Part shown: piece by piece, positions 22,181 through 31,566 of the stretch
Layout: each line of letters begins with the position of its first letter
How positions within the stretch are numbered: position 1 is the stretch's first letter
NCBI GenBank assembly: GCA_023212725.1
Contig: JALBYF010000060.1
Span: 1 to 64,000 of the forward strand
Reading direction: 5' to 3'
From: Tranzscheliella williamsii
Taxonomy: Eukaryota > Basidiomycota > Ustilaginomycetes > Ustilaginales > Ustilaginaceae
Length of the DNA stretch: 64,000 nucleotides
Made by a program: the position numbers and the translations under genes
Notes under the pieces: generated by a model
Database searches by the model: none
Told to the model about the DNA's origin: nothing
The model's input: the letters and a program-made list of their open reading frames with translations, nothing else

Positions 22181-23286
22181 CCGCCACCCTCCCCGCGCAC
22201 ACTACCCGTTCGCCCCCCACACCACGGTCAGTACCCACACACCGCGGGTCAGTACCGCTAGACGCACTCCAAGGCGCGCTGGAATCGAAAGCTGCCCATG
22301 CGATCGTGCTTGAACGTGCTTGGACGTGCTTGGCGCGCGGTGAGAGGTGAAGTGGATGCATAGGACCCGGTCCCGGTGAGGGACACTCTGCTGCAAGCCA
22401 AGCCGATCGTTCTTCTCTCGTCGTCGCTTGGATCATTCTCTCGCGGTCGCTTCGATTGTTCTTCTCTCGTCGCTTCGATTGTTCTTCTCTCGTTGTCGCT
22501 TGGACTGTCGCTTGGATCGTCTGGCTGCAGCCGGTTCCTGCTTTTGGCAGTTCGAAATGCAATCACATTTACAATTCACATTCACTTAAATCCCTCTTGG
22601 CTGCTTGTATACCGCGTCGATCTTGCGTGCCTGAGCAATGTAAATCGATCGCTTGCGTTCGTCGTACTAGTAATGTGAATATTATTCTAATCCTTTCCGC
22701 CTTGGCGAAGATCGGCTTCGAATACGGATGAGAATCGATCTCGATCTACAGATCACCGGCACTTGTATATGCTAGTAAGGCAGTCTCGGCAGGCACTAGT
22801 AAGCAGTCTCGAATGCATAGATTAGCAACAGCAACATGAGGGAGTCAGCTAAGGCCAATATATTTACTACTGTGCATGCAGGCGCGGCGGTGCTTGAACT
22901 GTGGGCGTTGATTTGCCTTTCTTGTCGGTGGTGAAGTACGCCCGACAGCGCTGTTATCAGCCATCCACCGCTCTGTCGTCCTGCCATCTTACCACCTGCT
23001 CTTCACCCGCTCTCCGCTCCCGCCTCTTTCTCTGCGGTTGTTCGGCACAATGCCTCGCTAGGCGCATCTGCCATCTGCCATTTGCCATCTGCGTGCCGGC
23101 CGCGTGCTTTGGAGCGATCTTACTTGAACGTTGTGTGCCTGGCTCTTGTCCGCACGTCGCGCTTCCGTTCGCCGGCGCTTGTCTCCCGTGTGACTTTTGC
23201 CGCCCATCTTCAAAGCCAGCAGGCCGTGCTGCTTGCTGTCCTTCGTTTCCTGCCTCCACCACTTTGTTCTTTTTGCCGCCGTCACA
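22181..23286. other. Intergenic region between ABC transporter and protease
   Basis: No supported gene. It contains imperfect repeats near 22400-22520 and the protease 5' leader, which is rich in CT and TGCC runs. A 163-aa minus-strand frame at 22071-22562 is low-complexity translation of the repeats. Confidence 0.4.
22448..22493. repeat. Tandem 23-bp direct repeat, two perfect copies
   Basis: Two adjacent identical 23-bp units (22448-22470 and 22471-22493) begin CGCTTCGATTG. Degenerate relatives flank them from about 22408 to 22520. They lie about 270 bp past the ABC transporter stop, probably in the 3' untranslated or intergenic region. Confidence 0.75.
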
Positions 23287-24834
23287 ATGAAGGCAACTGC
23301 TAGCCTGCTTTCCTCGGCCGTACTTCTCGGTCTTGCCGCGCGGGTCCAGGCCAGGCAGTCTCTCGACGTCACTCACGAGCCTATCACCCAACTCTGGACC
23401 GAGGACGGCCGCGCTGCGCATCCCGACTTTCTCGCCTCGCGATGGCAAACCTCGAAGCTCCCCCTTGACTTTCGCAAGCGTCAGATTTCGGGTGCTGGCT
23501 CAAAACGAAACAACAAGACTTGTCGATCCTCCTCGTCGGCGTCCGGCAACCAGTCCAAGCACAGCAGCTCCAACCGTCACGGCAGCCGGCATGGTATTCT
23601 GACCACCCTCAACCACCTCGGCCAAGAGGTCAGCAGCTGGATCGAGGGCAACAAGTACCACGACCACTCGCTCGGTATCGTCATCAGCAGGGCCACCGAC
23701 AATTCGGCCGACAACGAGTGGCTCGTCAACGTCGGCTTTGGCACCAAAGCACAGCAGCTCCAAGTCGTCTTTGACTCGGGCAGTCCTGACACCTGGGTCT
23801 ACTCGCCCGACTGCTGCTATGCCAACAACCACACCTTTTTCGACCCGACCCAGTCCACCACCTACCAAAATCGAACGCTATCCGACAATGGCACCGCTCA
23901 AGCCGCTTCCGCCGGCACCCCAGCCCAGCCTTGGACCTACACCTATGGCGCCACCTCCAGCGTCTCGGGCTACATCGGACTTGACACCTTCACCATCGGC
24001 CAGCAGCAGCTCAAGCTGAGCCAGCTGCCTGTCGCCTTGGCCACCAACCTTACCGGCTCGCGAGCATCGCGCGGCATGGAGGGTTTGGTCGGTCTTTCCA
24101 CCGGCGCCGGCTCTACTACCAAGGGCGGATGGACCACTCCTTTTGAAGCCATGTCCAGTCGAGGCCTCCTTAACCAGACCTACCTCACCGCCACGCTCCA
24201 GAAGGCCGACCGCCTGACCGGTAAGAACGGCGGAGGACGCTACACCTTTGGCGAGATCGACGACGCCCAGCTGGACGGCGAAATCACCTGGACGCGAGCC
24301 TTGTCGCCCTTCCTCTGGGCTGGCTACCTAGATACCATGTCGATCGGCAATACTACCCTCGCCGCTGCGCCCGGCACCGACGACCGTCCGATCCGCTTTA
24401 TCATGGACACGGGATCCGCCGTCTTCTATCTGCCTCCCACGATCGTGGCGCAGATCAACAGCCAAATCTATGGCTCCTACGTGACCAACGACACTAGCGT
24501 CGCCTTCCAGTACCTCGTCCCCTGCCACACTGGCCTGCCCACGCACGAACAACTGGCTGCCAACCCAGACTTTCAGATCCAGATTGGCGGCACCAACTTT
24601 ACCATTCCCAAGGAGGACTATGTCTTTTACGCCAACCAGCCCATCCCGGCCTCGGCCGCCGGGGGCCACAAGGACCTCTGCTACTCGGCCTTCCAGACCG
24701 GCCCGGCGCAGATCTCGATCTTCGGCCTCAGCTTTATCAAAAATCACGTCATCGTTTTCGACCAGGGAGGAACCAACCTCACCGCCGCCGCCAGGCGCAT
24801 CGGCATCGGCAAGCGCACCGACGTCCGCTACTGA
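23287..24834 (+). CDS. Secreted aspartic protease (pepsin family A1)
   Basis: Acid endopeptidase of 515 aa. I start at the ATG at 23287 because it opens with a classic signal peptide (MKATASLLSSAVLLGLAARV); the open frame extends upstream but lacks this property. A basic, Ser-rich pro-region of about 110 residues follows, with possible KR-type processing sites. The two catalytic aspartates are visible: FDSGSPDTW (Asp at about 163, with Ser in place of Thr in DTG) and MDTGSAVFYLP (Asp at about 372, canonical DTG). Cys pairs and several NxT/NxS sites fit a secreted glycoprotein. There is no hydrophobic C-terminal tail, so a GPI anchor is unlikely. Single exon. Its likely role is extracellular protein degradation. 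Confidence 0.92.
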   Translation: MKATASLLSSAVLLGLAARVQARQSLDVTHEPITQLWTEDGRAAHPDFLASRWQTSKLPLDFRKRQISGAGSKRNNKTCRSSSSASGNQSKHSSSNRHGSRHGILTTLNHLGQEVSSWIEGNKYHDHSLGIVISRATDNSADNEWLVNVGFGTKAQQLQVVFDSGSPDTWVYSPDCCYANNHTFFDPTQSTTYQNRTLSDNGTAQAASAGTPAQPWTYTYGATSSVSGYIGLDTFTIGQQQLKLSQLPVALATNLTGSRASRGMEGLVGLSTGAGSTTKGGWTTPFEAMSSRGLLNQTYLTATLQKADRLTGKNGGGRYTFGEIDDAQLDGEITWTRALSPFLWAGYLDTMSIGNTTLAAAPGTDDRPIRFIMDTGSAVFYLPPTIVAQINSQIYGSYVTNDTSVAFQYLVPCHTGLPTHEQLAANPDFQIQIGGTNFTIPKEDYVFYANQPIPASAAGGHKDLCYSAFQTGPAQISIFGLSFIKNHVIVFDQGGTNLTAAARRIGIGKRTDVRY

Positions 24835-24880
24835 GCCCAGCCCCAGCCCCAGCCCCAGCCCCAGCCCAGCCGCCGAGCCT
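24835..24880. repeat. CCCCAG hexanucleotide tract
   Basis: Directly after the protease stop codon the plus strand is a run of CCCCAG/CCCAGC units, slightly imperfect at the ends. It is a C/G-skewed microsatellite in the presumed 3' untranslated region. Confidence 0.75.
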
Positions 24881-25068
24881 AGCCGCCACGCCACGCCGTC
24901 CCCGGCTGTAGATAGCATCTGTCCGCACCCTCGTCACCGTCACCGCCATACTACCTGCCATGGCCCAGCTTGAGCTCGAGGCCGCAGCCTGCATCTGTGC
25001 CGTGAAAATGACAAGGTCGTGTGCTCATTCCTACCGTAGCTGTGAATCACACTGCGACTTGGAACGCT

Positions 25069-25116
25069 GACGGTGACGGTGACGGTGACGGTGACGGTGA
25101 CGGTGACGGTGACGGC
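25069..25116. repeat. (GACGGT) microsatellite, eight units
   Basis: Seven perfect GACGGT units are followed by one GACGGC. The tract lies about 160-200 bp upstream of the ATP11 start, so length variation could alter its promoter or leader. Confidence 0.9.
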
Positions 25117-25272
25117 GGTGTTAGATTTAAAGACAGTGTCGTTGATGTTAGATTAGTGGCGAATGGGCGCTATTTTTTGAGAAGGGCGAGAAGGAATGGG
25201 AATGAGGCGGCTCGGTGGTTGTTGCCACCACCTTGGCCTTGACGCTTGGAGGGAGATTTGCAACGCACTGCG

Positions 25273-26190
25273 ATGGTATTCTTGCAATTGGGCGGACGGA
25301 CGATGCTTTCGAGGGGGGTTGGGAGGTGGGGTGTGGGTGCGGTGCGGGGGCTGCACGGGGGGGGAGCGGTTGGGGAGGAGAGGGCGCGGGGGTATGCGGA
25401 GAAGCTGGAGGCGCGGGCGCGGGCGGCGGGGGTGACGGTGGACGAGTTGCGGCGGCGGGTTCGGGCGGAGCTGCGCGCGCCGGCGGAGGGGACGACGGCG
25501 GTGGAGCGGCGGGACCAGGCAGCGGCGCGCGTGATCCAGCAGCGCGCGGCCCACACCCCCACCCCCCGCGACAGCGCACTGAAACCCCTGGGCGAGATTC
25601 TGGACCTGGACAAGATCGCCAGCCAGGACACAGACACGGTCGCGCACCTCTGGACCGGCTACCACTCGCTCAAGCACAAACTGTCCGCGGTGGTCCCCGC
25701 GGCCCAGTACGCCGACCTGCTCCGCGCCGCCCAGCACTACCCGCACTTTGTCCTCCCCCTCCCGCGCCCCGCGGAGCCCGACGCGGACGCATCCCAGGGC
25801 GCCTACGAAATGCACTTTATCCAGTGGGCCCTCCTGCCCCCCACCCCCGCCGCGCCGCCTGCCGCCACAACACTGCTCACCCCGCTGGCCGAGTACAAGC
25901 TGAAGCAGGAGTACAGCGAGCCAGCCCTGGTGCTGAGCTTCTACCCAGAGCTCGCCGAGTCGCACGGCGTCGTGCTGATGCGCGGCGAAATCACCCCCGC
26001 GGCCGACCCGGCCCGCCCGGCGCGCCTCGACCCCACCCAGGCACTCCTGCTCGCCACCACCCTCCAGCGCTTCTACCTCCCCGCCGCCACCCCCGACGGC
26101 GCCGCCTGCACTGCCCTCCTCCACGCCTTCCACAAACACCCGGACCAGTTCGACGTCGACCGCCTCATCCAGCTCGCCCTCCATCTGTAG
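25273..26190 (+). CDS. ATP11: ATP11 family F1-ATPase assembly chaperone
   Basis: Mitochondrial chaperone that binds the F1 beta subunit during ATP synthase assembly, 305 aa. I choose the ATG at 25273; the upstream part of the frame has only a TTG start. The N-terminus is rich in Arg, Gly and hydrophobic residues with no acids (MVFLQLGGRTMLSRGVGRWG), as expected for a mitochondrial presequence. The family core is clear: KPLGEILDLDKIAS, then HLWTGYH, then FVLPLPR and YEMHFIQW. Base composition changes within the gene: the 5' part is very G-rich and the rest C-rich. It converges on UTP6 with a gap of only 71 bp. Confidence 0.9.
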   Translation: MVFLQLGGRTMLSRGVGRWGVGAVRGLHGGGAVGEERARGYAEKLEARARAAGVTVDELRRRVRAELRAPAEGTTAVERRDQAAARVIQQRAAHTPTPRDSALKPLGEILDLDKIASQDTDTVAHLWTGYHSLKHKLSAVVPAAQYADLLRAAQHYPHFVLPLPRPAEPDADASQGAYEMHFIQWALLPPTPAAPPAATTLLTPLAEYKLKQEYSEPALVLSFYPELAESHGVVLMRGEITPAADPARPARLDPTQALLLATTLQRFYLPAATPDGAACTALLHAFHKHPDQFDVDRLIQLALHL

Positions 26191-26261
26191 CTCTACCACG
26201 CGCACACCCAGTGCCAGCCATGTTTCGATCCAGCTTGTGCGGTAACCGGTGCGACGATGGG

Positions 26262-28928
26262 TTAGGGAGTCGCGGGGGGGGTGTTGGAGGGGGATGGGAG
26301 CGCGTGGCAGATGTCTTGCCAGTGCGCCTCGACGGCGCGGTAGGCGGGGGGGGAAAGGGAGGAGCGGGCGCGGGCGAGGTGGTCGAGGGCGGCGTGGATG
26401 TCCTTGCGGGCGAGGAGGGCAAGGTAGGCTGCCCAGAGCGGGGGCGCGTCGGCGGGGGGGGTCCTGGGGAGGATGCGACCAAACACCGCGTCGGCCAGGC
26501 CAGGGTGGGCGGCGACAATGCCGAGCCAGACGGCAGGGCGCGGCGTGGCGGAGTTCAGCAGCCAGGGGACAGCGGTGGCGTCGGCGGCGTAGCGCGCCAC
26601 GACGGTATCGTGGATTTCCTGGCGGCGGGCGAGGATGGCAGTGAGCGCGGGACCCGCGGCGGGGCGAGCGAGCGCGGCGTGCGTCTCGCGCACTGCCCAG
26701 CGGTATCCGTCCGCGGCGACCGCGTGGGGCACGAGCGTGTCGAGCCAGTCGAGGAACGGCATCCAGAGACATGTCTCGAGCGGGGCGGGGGGGTCGTCAG
26801 GCGCCGGGGCCGCGCAGGCGCGGAGGCCGTTCTGCCACTCGGCCAGCAGGGCGGCGGGTGCGAGCTGACGGGCGGCGAGGCGGAGACGGAGGAGCCAGAG
26901 CTCGTCGCTGGCGAACGCGGCGGTGGCCTTCTTGAGCTCGTCGACAAGGCGGAGCGGCGGAGTGGCGGGGGCGTCGGGCGCGAGCGCGCGGTCGACGCGG
27001 CGGCGCAGGACGGCAGCCCGCATCGGCGCGGTCTCTACCCCGCGCCCCGCGGCGCGCGCCTCGTTGGCCAGCTCGCCACCCACTGCGTCTAGATAGCGCA
27101 GCAGATTGGGCTCGTCGATGCCAGAGCGCGCCCGTGTGGCCAGCATCTCCACCAGCAGCATCGCCGCCGTGTAGAACTGCGCCTTGGCGTTGGCGCCGCG
27201 CAGCACGCCGGTCGGCGCGGCTACACAGAGCGGCCGCAGCACGGCCAGCGCATCGCGGACCGCGCCCGGCAAAACCCCCGCCTGCGCCAGACGACGCCCA
27301 AACGCCGACGGCCCCCCGCGCTCCACCAACGCCACCTCCACCAGCCGCAGCACAAGCCGGACCGCAAGAGGCGCCGACGTGGCACTGTGCCGCGCATCCG
27401 CCTCGACGCAGACGGCAAGGTCGAGTAGCGCGTCCGAGTCCTCGGACGCAGTCGTGCGCAGCCGGCTGGCGCGGTGGAGCAGCGCGTGCGACTCCATCTC
27501 CTCGGCGTTGGCAATGCGCGCCTCGGCCTGCTCGCGCGGCGAAAGGAGCGCCGCACCGCCCTCGCGCAGCCCGCGCACCGACGCGGCCAGCGCCGCTGCC
27601 GCAAAGCCCTCCCACCCCCACCGCCCGCGCTCGAGCAGCACCGCGTACACCGCCCCCGCCACTCGCTCCCGCAGCGCTTCACCCCCCCGCACCGCCCCCG
27701 CCTCCACCGCCTCGGCAAACGGAAAATGGCGCACCAGCTCCAGCACCGCCAGCAGCAAAACAAAGTGCAGCGACGGCGGCAGCGACCTAAGCGCGCTCCC
27801 GATCAGAAAGAGCGGGATCTGCCCCTGCAGGATCGCCCTCTGCGACGCAGGAATACTCGTCAGCTTCCGCGGCGCAAAGTTGTTCGACTTGGTTGGGGCC
27901 TCGTCCATGGCTGCCGCATCGACCCCCTCTTCGGTTGCGGGCACTTGATCCAGCAGAATGCGCTCGTTTTCTTCCGCCTCGTCATCCTTGCTCGCCGTGG
28001 CTTTGGCGTCCGCTTCCAGATCCACCGCTGCCCGCTGCGCTTCGGTGGTCTCGTCGGGGTTAGCCGCCGGCTCGCCGTGGTTGGGTGCCGGGTTGGCGTC
28101 GGGGGGGCCGTCGGTCTCCCACTCGAGCCCCAGCACGAGCCAGCGCCTGCGGAGGCGCTCGATAAAGACGAGCTCCATGCGGATGTACTCGACCCAGAGA
28201 CGCAGCAGGCCTGCCTCCCTGTCCGAGAGCTTGAGCTGCGGCGGGCCAGAGACGGCGTGCGTCGAGCTTTCTGCGGTGGCAGCGTCCTCGGTCGTCGTTC
28301 TGGCGCGCTTCGGCGAGTCAGAGTCGGTCGCAGGTGGACTGCTGCGCTTGGCGGTGGCAGGGGTGGCGGCGGTAGTGGCGGTGGTCGACGGCTGCGACTT
28401 GGACGGGAGGGTGTTGATCCGGATGGCGCGCTGGAGGAGGGAGCGGGCGGCGGCGGTGGAGGAGTTCTCGTTGAGCTCGTGGGAGGCGGCGGAGAGCCAG
28501 AGGGGGATGTTGGTCGGATGAAGCGAGAGGGCGCGGGCATAGACCCTGCCGGTGACGACACGCATCTTTCTGCTCTTGGCAAAGTCGAGGTAGAGCGTCC
28601 ACGCCTCGACGTCGTACTTGAACTTGCGGACCAGGCGCTCGTAGATCGAGACAATGTGGCCGGTGTGCGACGCGGCGTTGGCCTGGTGAAATGACCTGGC
28701 CAGGCCGAGCCGCTGGGCGCGCACATTGATCAGCGTCGCAAGATTGCGCTCGAACTCGGCATACCGAACAAAGTCGCTCTTGTCAGGCCCACGCCGCAGC
28801 AGCCGGCCTTCAAACGACTGGCGTTGGCTCGTAATCGAGCGCAGCTGCTCCTTGGAAAAGATCGCATGCTCATCGAGCAGTTGCAGTTGCGGCACGGACC
28901 GCTCCAGCTGGTACTGCACTCTCTCCAT
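26262..28928 (-). CDS. UTP6: U3 snoRNP/SSU processome protein Utp6
   Basis: Nucleolar component of the small-subunit processome needed for 18S rRNA maturation, 888 aa. The start is the ATG at 28928 (MERVQYQLERSVPQLQLL), matching the conserved Utp6 N-terminus; the longer frame begins with TTG. Next come HAT-repeat-like helices (FVRYAEFERNL..., then YDVEAWTLYLDFAKSRKM and HPTNIPLWLSAA). A low-complexity acidic/Thr/Ala insert at about 180-340 separates these from a second HAT-like half, making it longer than the yeast protein of about 440 aa. The sense strand shows a G-rich block and then a C-rich block towards the C-terminus. It is convergent with ATP11. Confidence 0.88.
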   Translation of the reverse strand: MERVQYQLERSVPQLQLLDEHAIFSKEQLRSITSQRQSFEGRLLRRGPDKSDFVRYAEFERNLATLINVRAQRLGLARSFHQANAASHTGHIVSIYERLVRKFKYDVEAWTLYLDFAKSRKMRVVTGRVYARALSLHPTNIPLWLSAASHELNENSSTAAARSLLQRAIRINTLPSKSQPSTTATTAATPATAKRSSPPATDSDSPKRARTTTEDAATAESSTHAVSGPPQLKLSDREAGLLRLWVEYIRMELVFIERLRRRWLVLGLEWETDGPPDANPAPNHGEPAANPDETTEAQRAAVDLEADAKATASKDDEAEENERILLDQVPATEEGVDAAAMDEAPTKSNNFAPRKLTSIPASQRAILQGQIPLFLIGSALRSLPPSLHFVLLLAVLELVRHFPFAEAVEAGAVRGGEALRERVAGAVYAVLLERGRWGWEGFAAAALAASVRGLREGGAALLSPREQAEARIANAEEMESHALLHRASRLRTTASEDSDALLDLAVCVEADARHSATSAPLAVRLVLRLVEVALVERGGPSAFGRRLAQAGVLPGAVRDALAVLRPLCVAAPTGVLRGANAKAQFYTAAMLLVEMLATRARSGIDEPNLLRYLDAVGGELANEARAAGRGVETAPMRAAVLRRRVDRALAPDAPATPPLRLVDELKKATAAFASDELWLLRLRLAARQLAPAALLAEWQNGLRACAAPAPDDPPAPLETCLWMPFLDWLDTLVPHAVAADGYRWAVRETHAALARPAAGPALTAILARRQEIHDTVVARYAADATAVPWLLNSATPRPAVWLGIVAAHPGLADAVFGRILPRTPPADAPPLWAAYLALLARKDIHAALDHLARARSSLSPPAYRAVEAHWQDICHALPSPSNTPPATP

Positions 28929-29480
28929 GCTGGCAACCAATCCTTCAGACTATAAAGTAGATGAGGTCGATGACAAGGTCGAGGTCGATGACGAGGAACT
29001 TGACAAGCGGTGCGGCTCTCTTGGCCATGGAATTCACGATTTGACATTTTCCCAAATTTTTCTTCTCGCAGTGTGAGCGTGAGTGCGGCACGGAAATCAC
29101 ATCAAAATGCCTCCAAAATGTGATTTACGAGCATTTTGATGGTGGAGGCGGTAGGACTGCGCTTTCGCACGAGAGGTGACGCGGCCGAGTGAATCGAGCA
29201 CGGCTTGCGAGGCGCCGAGCAAGCTTGAACTCCAGGCAGCCAACGGAAACGCTTACTATACGGCGAGGATGTCGGAGCAGCTCGCCTCATCACCATATCC
29301 GCCACGCCGCCTGCCCGCCGGTCACGATTTCAAACCTCAACCACCTCCCTTCTCAGCTTATAGTTCTCTCCGCCTCGGCGCCTTGCGTACGGGTTGCAAA
29401 GCTAGCGACCGTCCGCTTTTCCAGCCTTCCGCCTGCCGCGCACAAACAGCGACGGGTAGCCGTTGGCAGCCATCAGCAAA
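28929..29480. other. Divergent promoter region, UTP6 and Rab GTPase
   Basis: This 552-bp interval lies between divergent housekeeping genes. Small frames here have no domains. It includes an AT-richer patch around 29040-29120 and the Rab leader. Confidence 0.4.
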
Positions 29481-30110
29481 ATGCCGAATCCTCACTATGA
29501 CTTGCTGATCAAGCTGCTGCTGATTGGAGATTCGGGTGTAGGCAAGTCATGCCTGCTTTTGCGTTTCTGCGATGATGCCTGGACGCCGTCGTTCATCACA
29601 ACGATCGGCATCGACTTTAAGATCCGGACGATCGAGTTGGATGGAAAGCGGATCAAGCTGCAGATCTGGGACACGGCCGGACAGGAGAGGTTCCGCACGA
29701 TCACCACTGCGTACTACCGCGGTGCGATGGGCATCTTGCTCGTCTTTGACGTGACCGACCAAAAGTCGTTTGAGAATGTGCGGACGTGGCATGCCAATAT
29801 CGAGCAGCACGCCAGCGAGGGCGTTTCCAAGATCCTGATCGGCAACAAGTCGGACTGGGAGGAGAAGCGCGCGGTGACCACCGAGCAGGGCGAGGAGCTT
29901 GCCAAAGAACTCGGCATCCGCTACATCGAGACCTCCGCCAAGTCGAACGCAAACGTAGAGGAGGCCTTCTTCCACCTGGCACGCGAGGTCAAGGCGCGCC
30001 TGATCGACACTGCGGCCGTATCTCCATCTGCGCCCTCGGCGGCATCGGCAGGCAACGTCAACGTCAACTCGGCCGCCAAGACGGGACCCACCTCGGGCTG
30101 CTGTACCTGA
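29481..30110 (+). CDS. SEC4: Rab GTPase of the Sec4/Ypt2/Rab8 group
   Basis: Small GTPase for post-Golgi vesicle delivery to the plasma membrane and hyphal tip, 209 aa. The ATG at 29481 ([16 protein letters not shown]) is chosen; the frame upstream only offers TTG. Nucleotide-binding motifs are all present: GDSGVGKS (16-23), [11 protein letters not shown] effector region (40-50), WDTAGQE (63-69), NKSD (122-125) and ETSAK. The sequence [15 protein letters not shown] and the effector region fit the Sec4/Rab8 group. The C-terminus is SGCCT: a Cys pair followed by one residue, the expected digeranylgeranylation site. Single exon, divergent from UTP6. Confidence 0.93.
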   Translation: MPNPHYDLLIKLLLIGDSGVGKSCLLLRFCDDAWTPSFITTIGIDFKIRTIELDGKRIKLQIWDTAGQERFRTITTAYYRGAMGILLVFDVTDQKSFENVRTWHANIEQHASEGVSKILIGNKSDWEEKRAVTTEQGEELAKELGIRYIETSAKSNANVEEAFFHLAREVKARLIDTAAVSPSAPSAASAGNVNVNSAAKTGPTSGCCT

Positions 30111-31308
30111 ACGGCCACCGGCGTCGCTGCCATGCTTGTCCTTCTCCTCTTCGACGGCACTTACCCGCGCTTTTGTACATATATTTCTCTCCATTGACTG
30201 GCTATGCTACACTATCTCCCACCTTGTCCCGTAGTCGGTACGTGGTGCTTCGTGACGCAGGATGGTACCACTGGCGATGGATACAGGCTTGCCAGTATGG
30301 CCTGCAAGTTACAGTCGCAAGTGGACTGCGCAGCATCATGGCGAATCTAACATACGCGACTGGCTTTCCATTCACCAACCGACGGTGTAGGATGGCGCGC
30401 GCAATGGCTCTCTCTCGCTGGCACGTCTCGCAGGGCTGCTGCTTACCGCTGGGCAAGTGGGGAGCGCGACGCTGGCAGCCGAGACGCAGTTGGCATGCGG
30501 TCGAGGCTGGATTCTGTCGATCCCTTTCGAAGCACGAAGCAAGCGCAATCACAATCAAATACAATCGCAATAGCATGGCATGCACGGCATAGCGCCCAGA
30601 GCCAAATCGACTTTTCGACGCTCAGCCCAACCGCACGCAATGCGCAGCACTACCCCAACACCTACAAATGCACAGCCAGCGCGATCTCGCACATCCATGC
30701 CCATAGCCAGCGACACACTGACACACTTGACAGACAGCGACCGTGACCGAGATCAAGCCAGCTTCTAAGTCAAGTCGGAGAGTGACGAGCGAGAGTGTGA
30801 AAAGCGACAGACCAAAAGAGAGGTGAGCGTTGCGTGGTGCTAATTTGGGCGGTTGGTGGCGGTTGGTGGTGTTGGTGGTGGGGCTGGTTGGGGAACCCTC
30901 ACTTGCCCCTTGTGGCTTGCAACGTAGTGTGACTGCAAGGGCAACTGTTGGACTGCCGTTGTGAACTGCCACTGTGACTGCCGCTGTGACGGGACTGGGA
31001 AGGGAAGCATGTGTGAGAGACGTTTCTGTATCGGCCGTTTTACTTTGCGATTCGACGATAGGCTGACTTTGCCTCGTGCCGTTTCATCTTGCCGCCCTCC
31101 TTCTCCCCACAACCTTTGATACCGGTTGCCACCGTATACGCTATCACGCTATCACGCTACGCGGTGTCTTGCGTTGCCTTGTTGCGCCCCCCCTCCACAG
31201 CTATACCCACCCGGCCCGTATTCCCGTCCATGGCCCACCGCAGCAGCGCTCTCCTTTCTCTCTCCGCCCGTCAGCCAAACCGCCAAGCCAGCGTGTCAGC
31301 CTCGTCAC

Positions 31309-31418
31309 TAGCCATCTCTCTGCGACTGCGTAGCCATCTCTCTGCGACTGCGTAGCCATCTCTCTGCGACTGCGTAGCCATCTCTCTGCGACTGCGTAGT
31401 CATCTCTTTGTGACTGCG
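31309..31418. repeat. 22-bp minisatellite, five units
   Basis: Units begin at 31309, 31331, 31353, 31375 and 31397, each starting TAGCCATCTCTCTGCG. The first four are identical and the fifth is degenerate (TAGTCATCTC). The array is CT-rich and lies about 150-260 bp upstream of the RhoGAP start. Confidence 0.9.
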
Positions 31419-31432
31419 CCGCTCTTCTATAC

Positions 31433-31549
31433 CAGCACCGTCACTGCGCCTCTCTTCTGTGCCAGCACCGTCACTAGGCATCTCTTTTTATCAGCACCGT
31501 CACTAGGCATCCCTTTTTATCAGCACCGTCACTAGGCATCTCTTTATTG
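31433..31549. repeat. 29-30-bp minisatellite, four units
   Basis: Units begin at 31433, 31463, 31492 and 31521, each opening CAGCACCGTCACT. The last three share the AGGCATC core. They sit directly before the ATG at 31567 and are probably transcribed as the 5' leader. Confidence 0.85.
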
Positions 31550-31566
31550 TCCGCGCTTGGGCAACT

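Larger units (their letters stand above)
24835..25272. other. Intergenic region with simple repeats upstream of ATP11
   Basis: This region of about 440 bp holds the protease 3' sequence and the ATP11 promoter. It contains two simple-sequence tracts, listed separately, and no gene. Confidence 0.5.
30111..31566. other. Long intergenic region with 5'-leader minisatellites
   Basis: About 1.45 kb without a supported gene between the Rab gene and the LIM-RhoGAP gene. There is a G/T-rich run (GGTGG and GTTGG units) near 30848-30895. Two tandem arrays just before the RhoGAP ATG are listed separately. The length suggests an extended promoter or leader. Confidence 0.45.

Noticed and set aside
22071..22562. 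163-aa minus-strand frame over the ABC transporter end and repeats.
   Set aside because: Charged low-complexity translation of the 23-bp repeats and of the antisense of the transporter.
25153..26772. Very long frames opposite ATP11 and UTP6 (539 aa minus, 625 aa plus).
   Set aside because: Their translations are Arg/Pro/Gly low-complexity, as expected from extreme GC skew. The ATP11 and UTP6 frames hold the conserved motifs.
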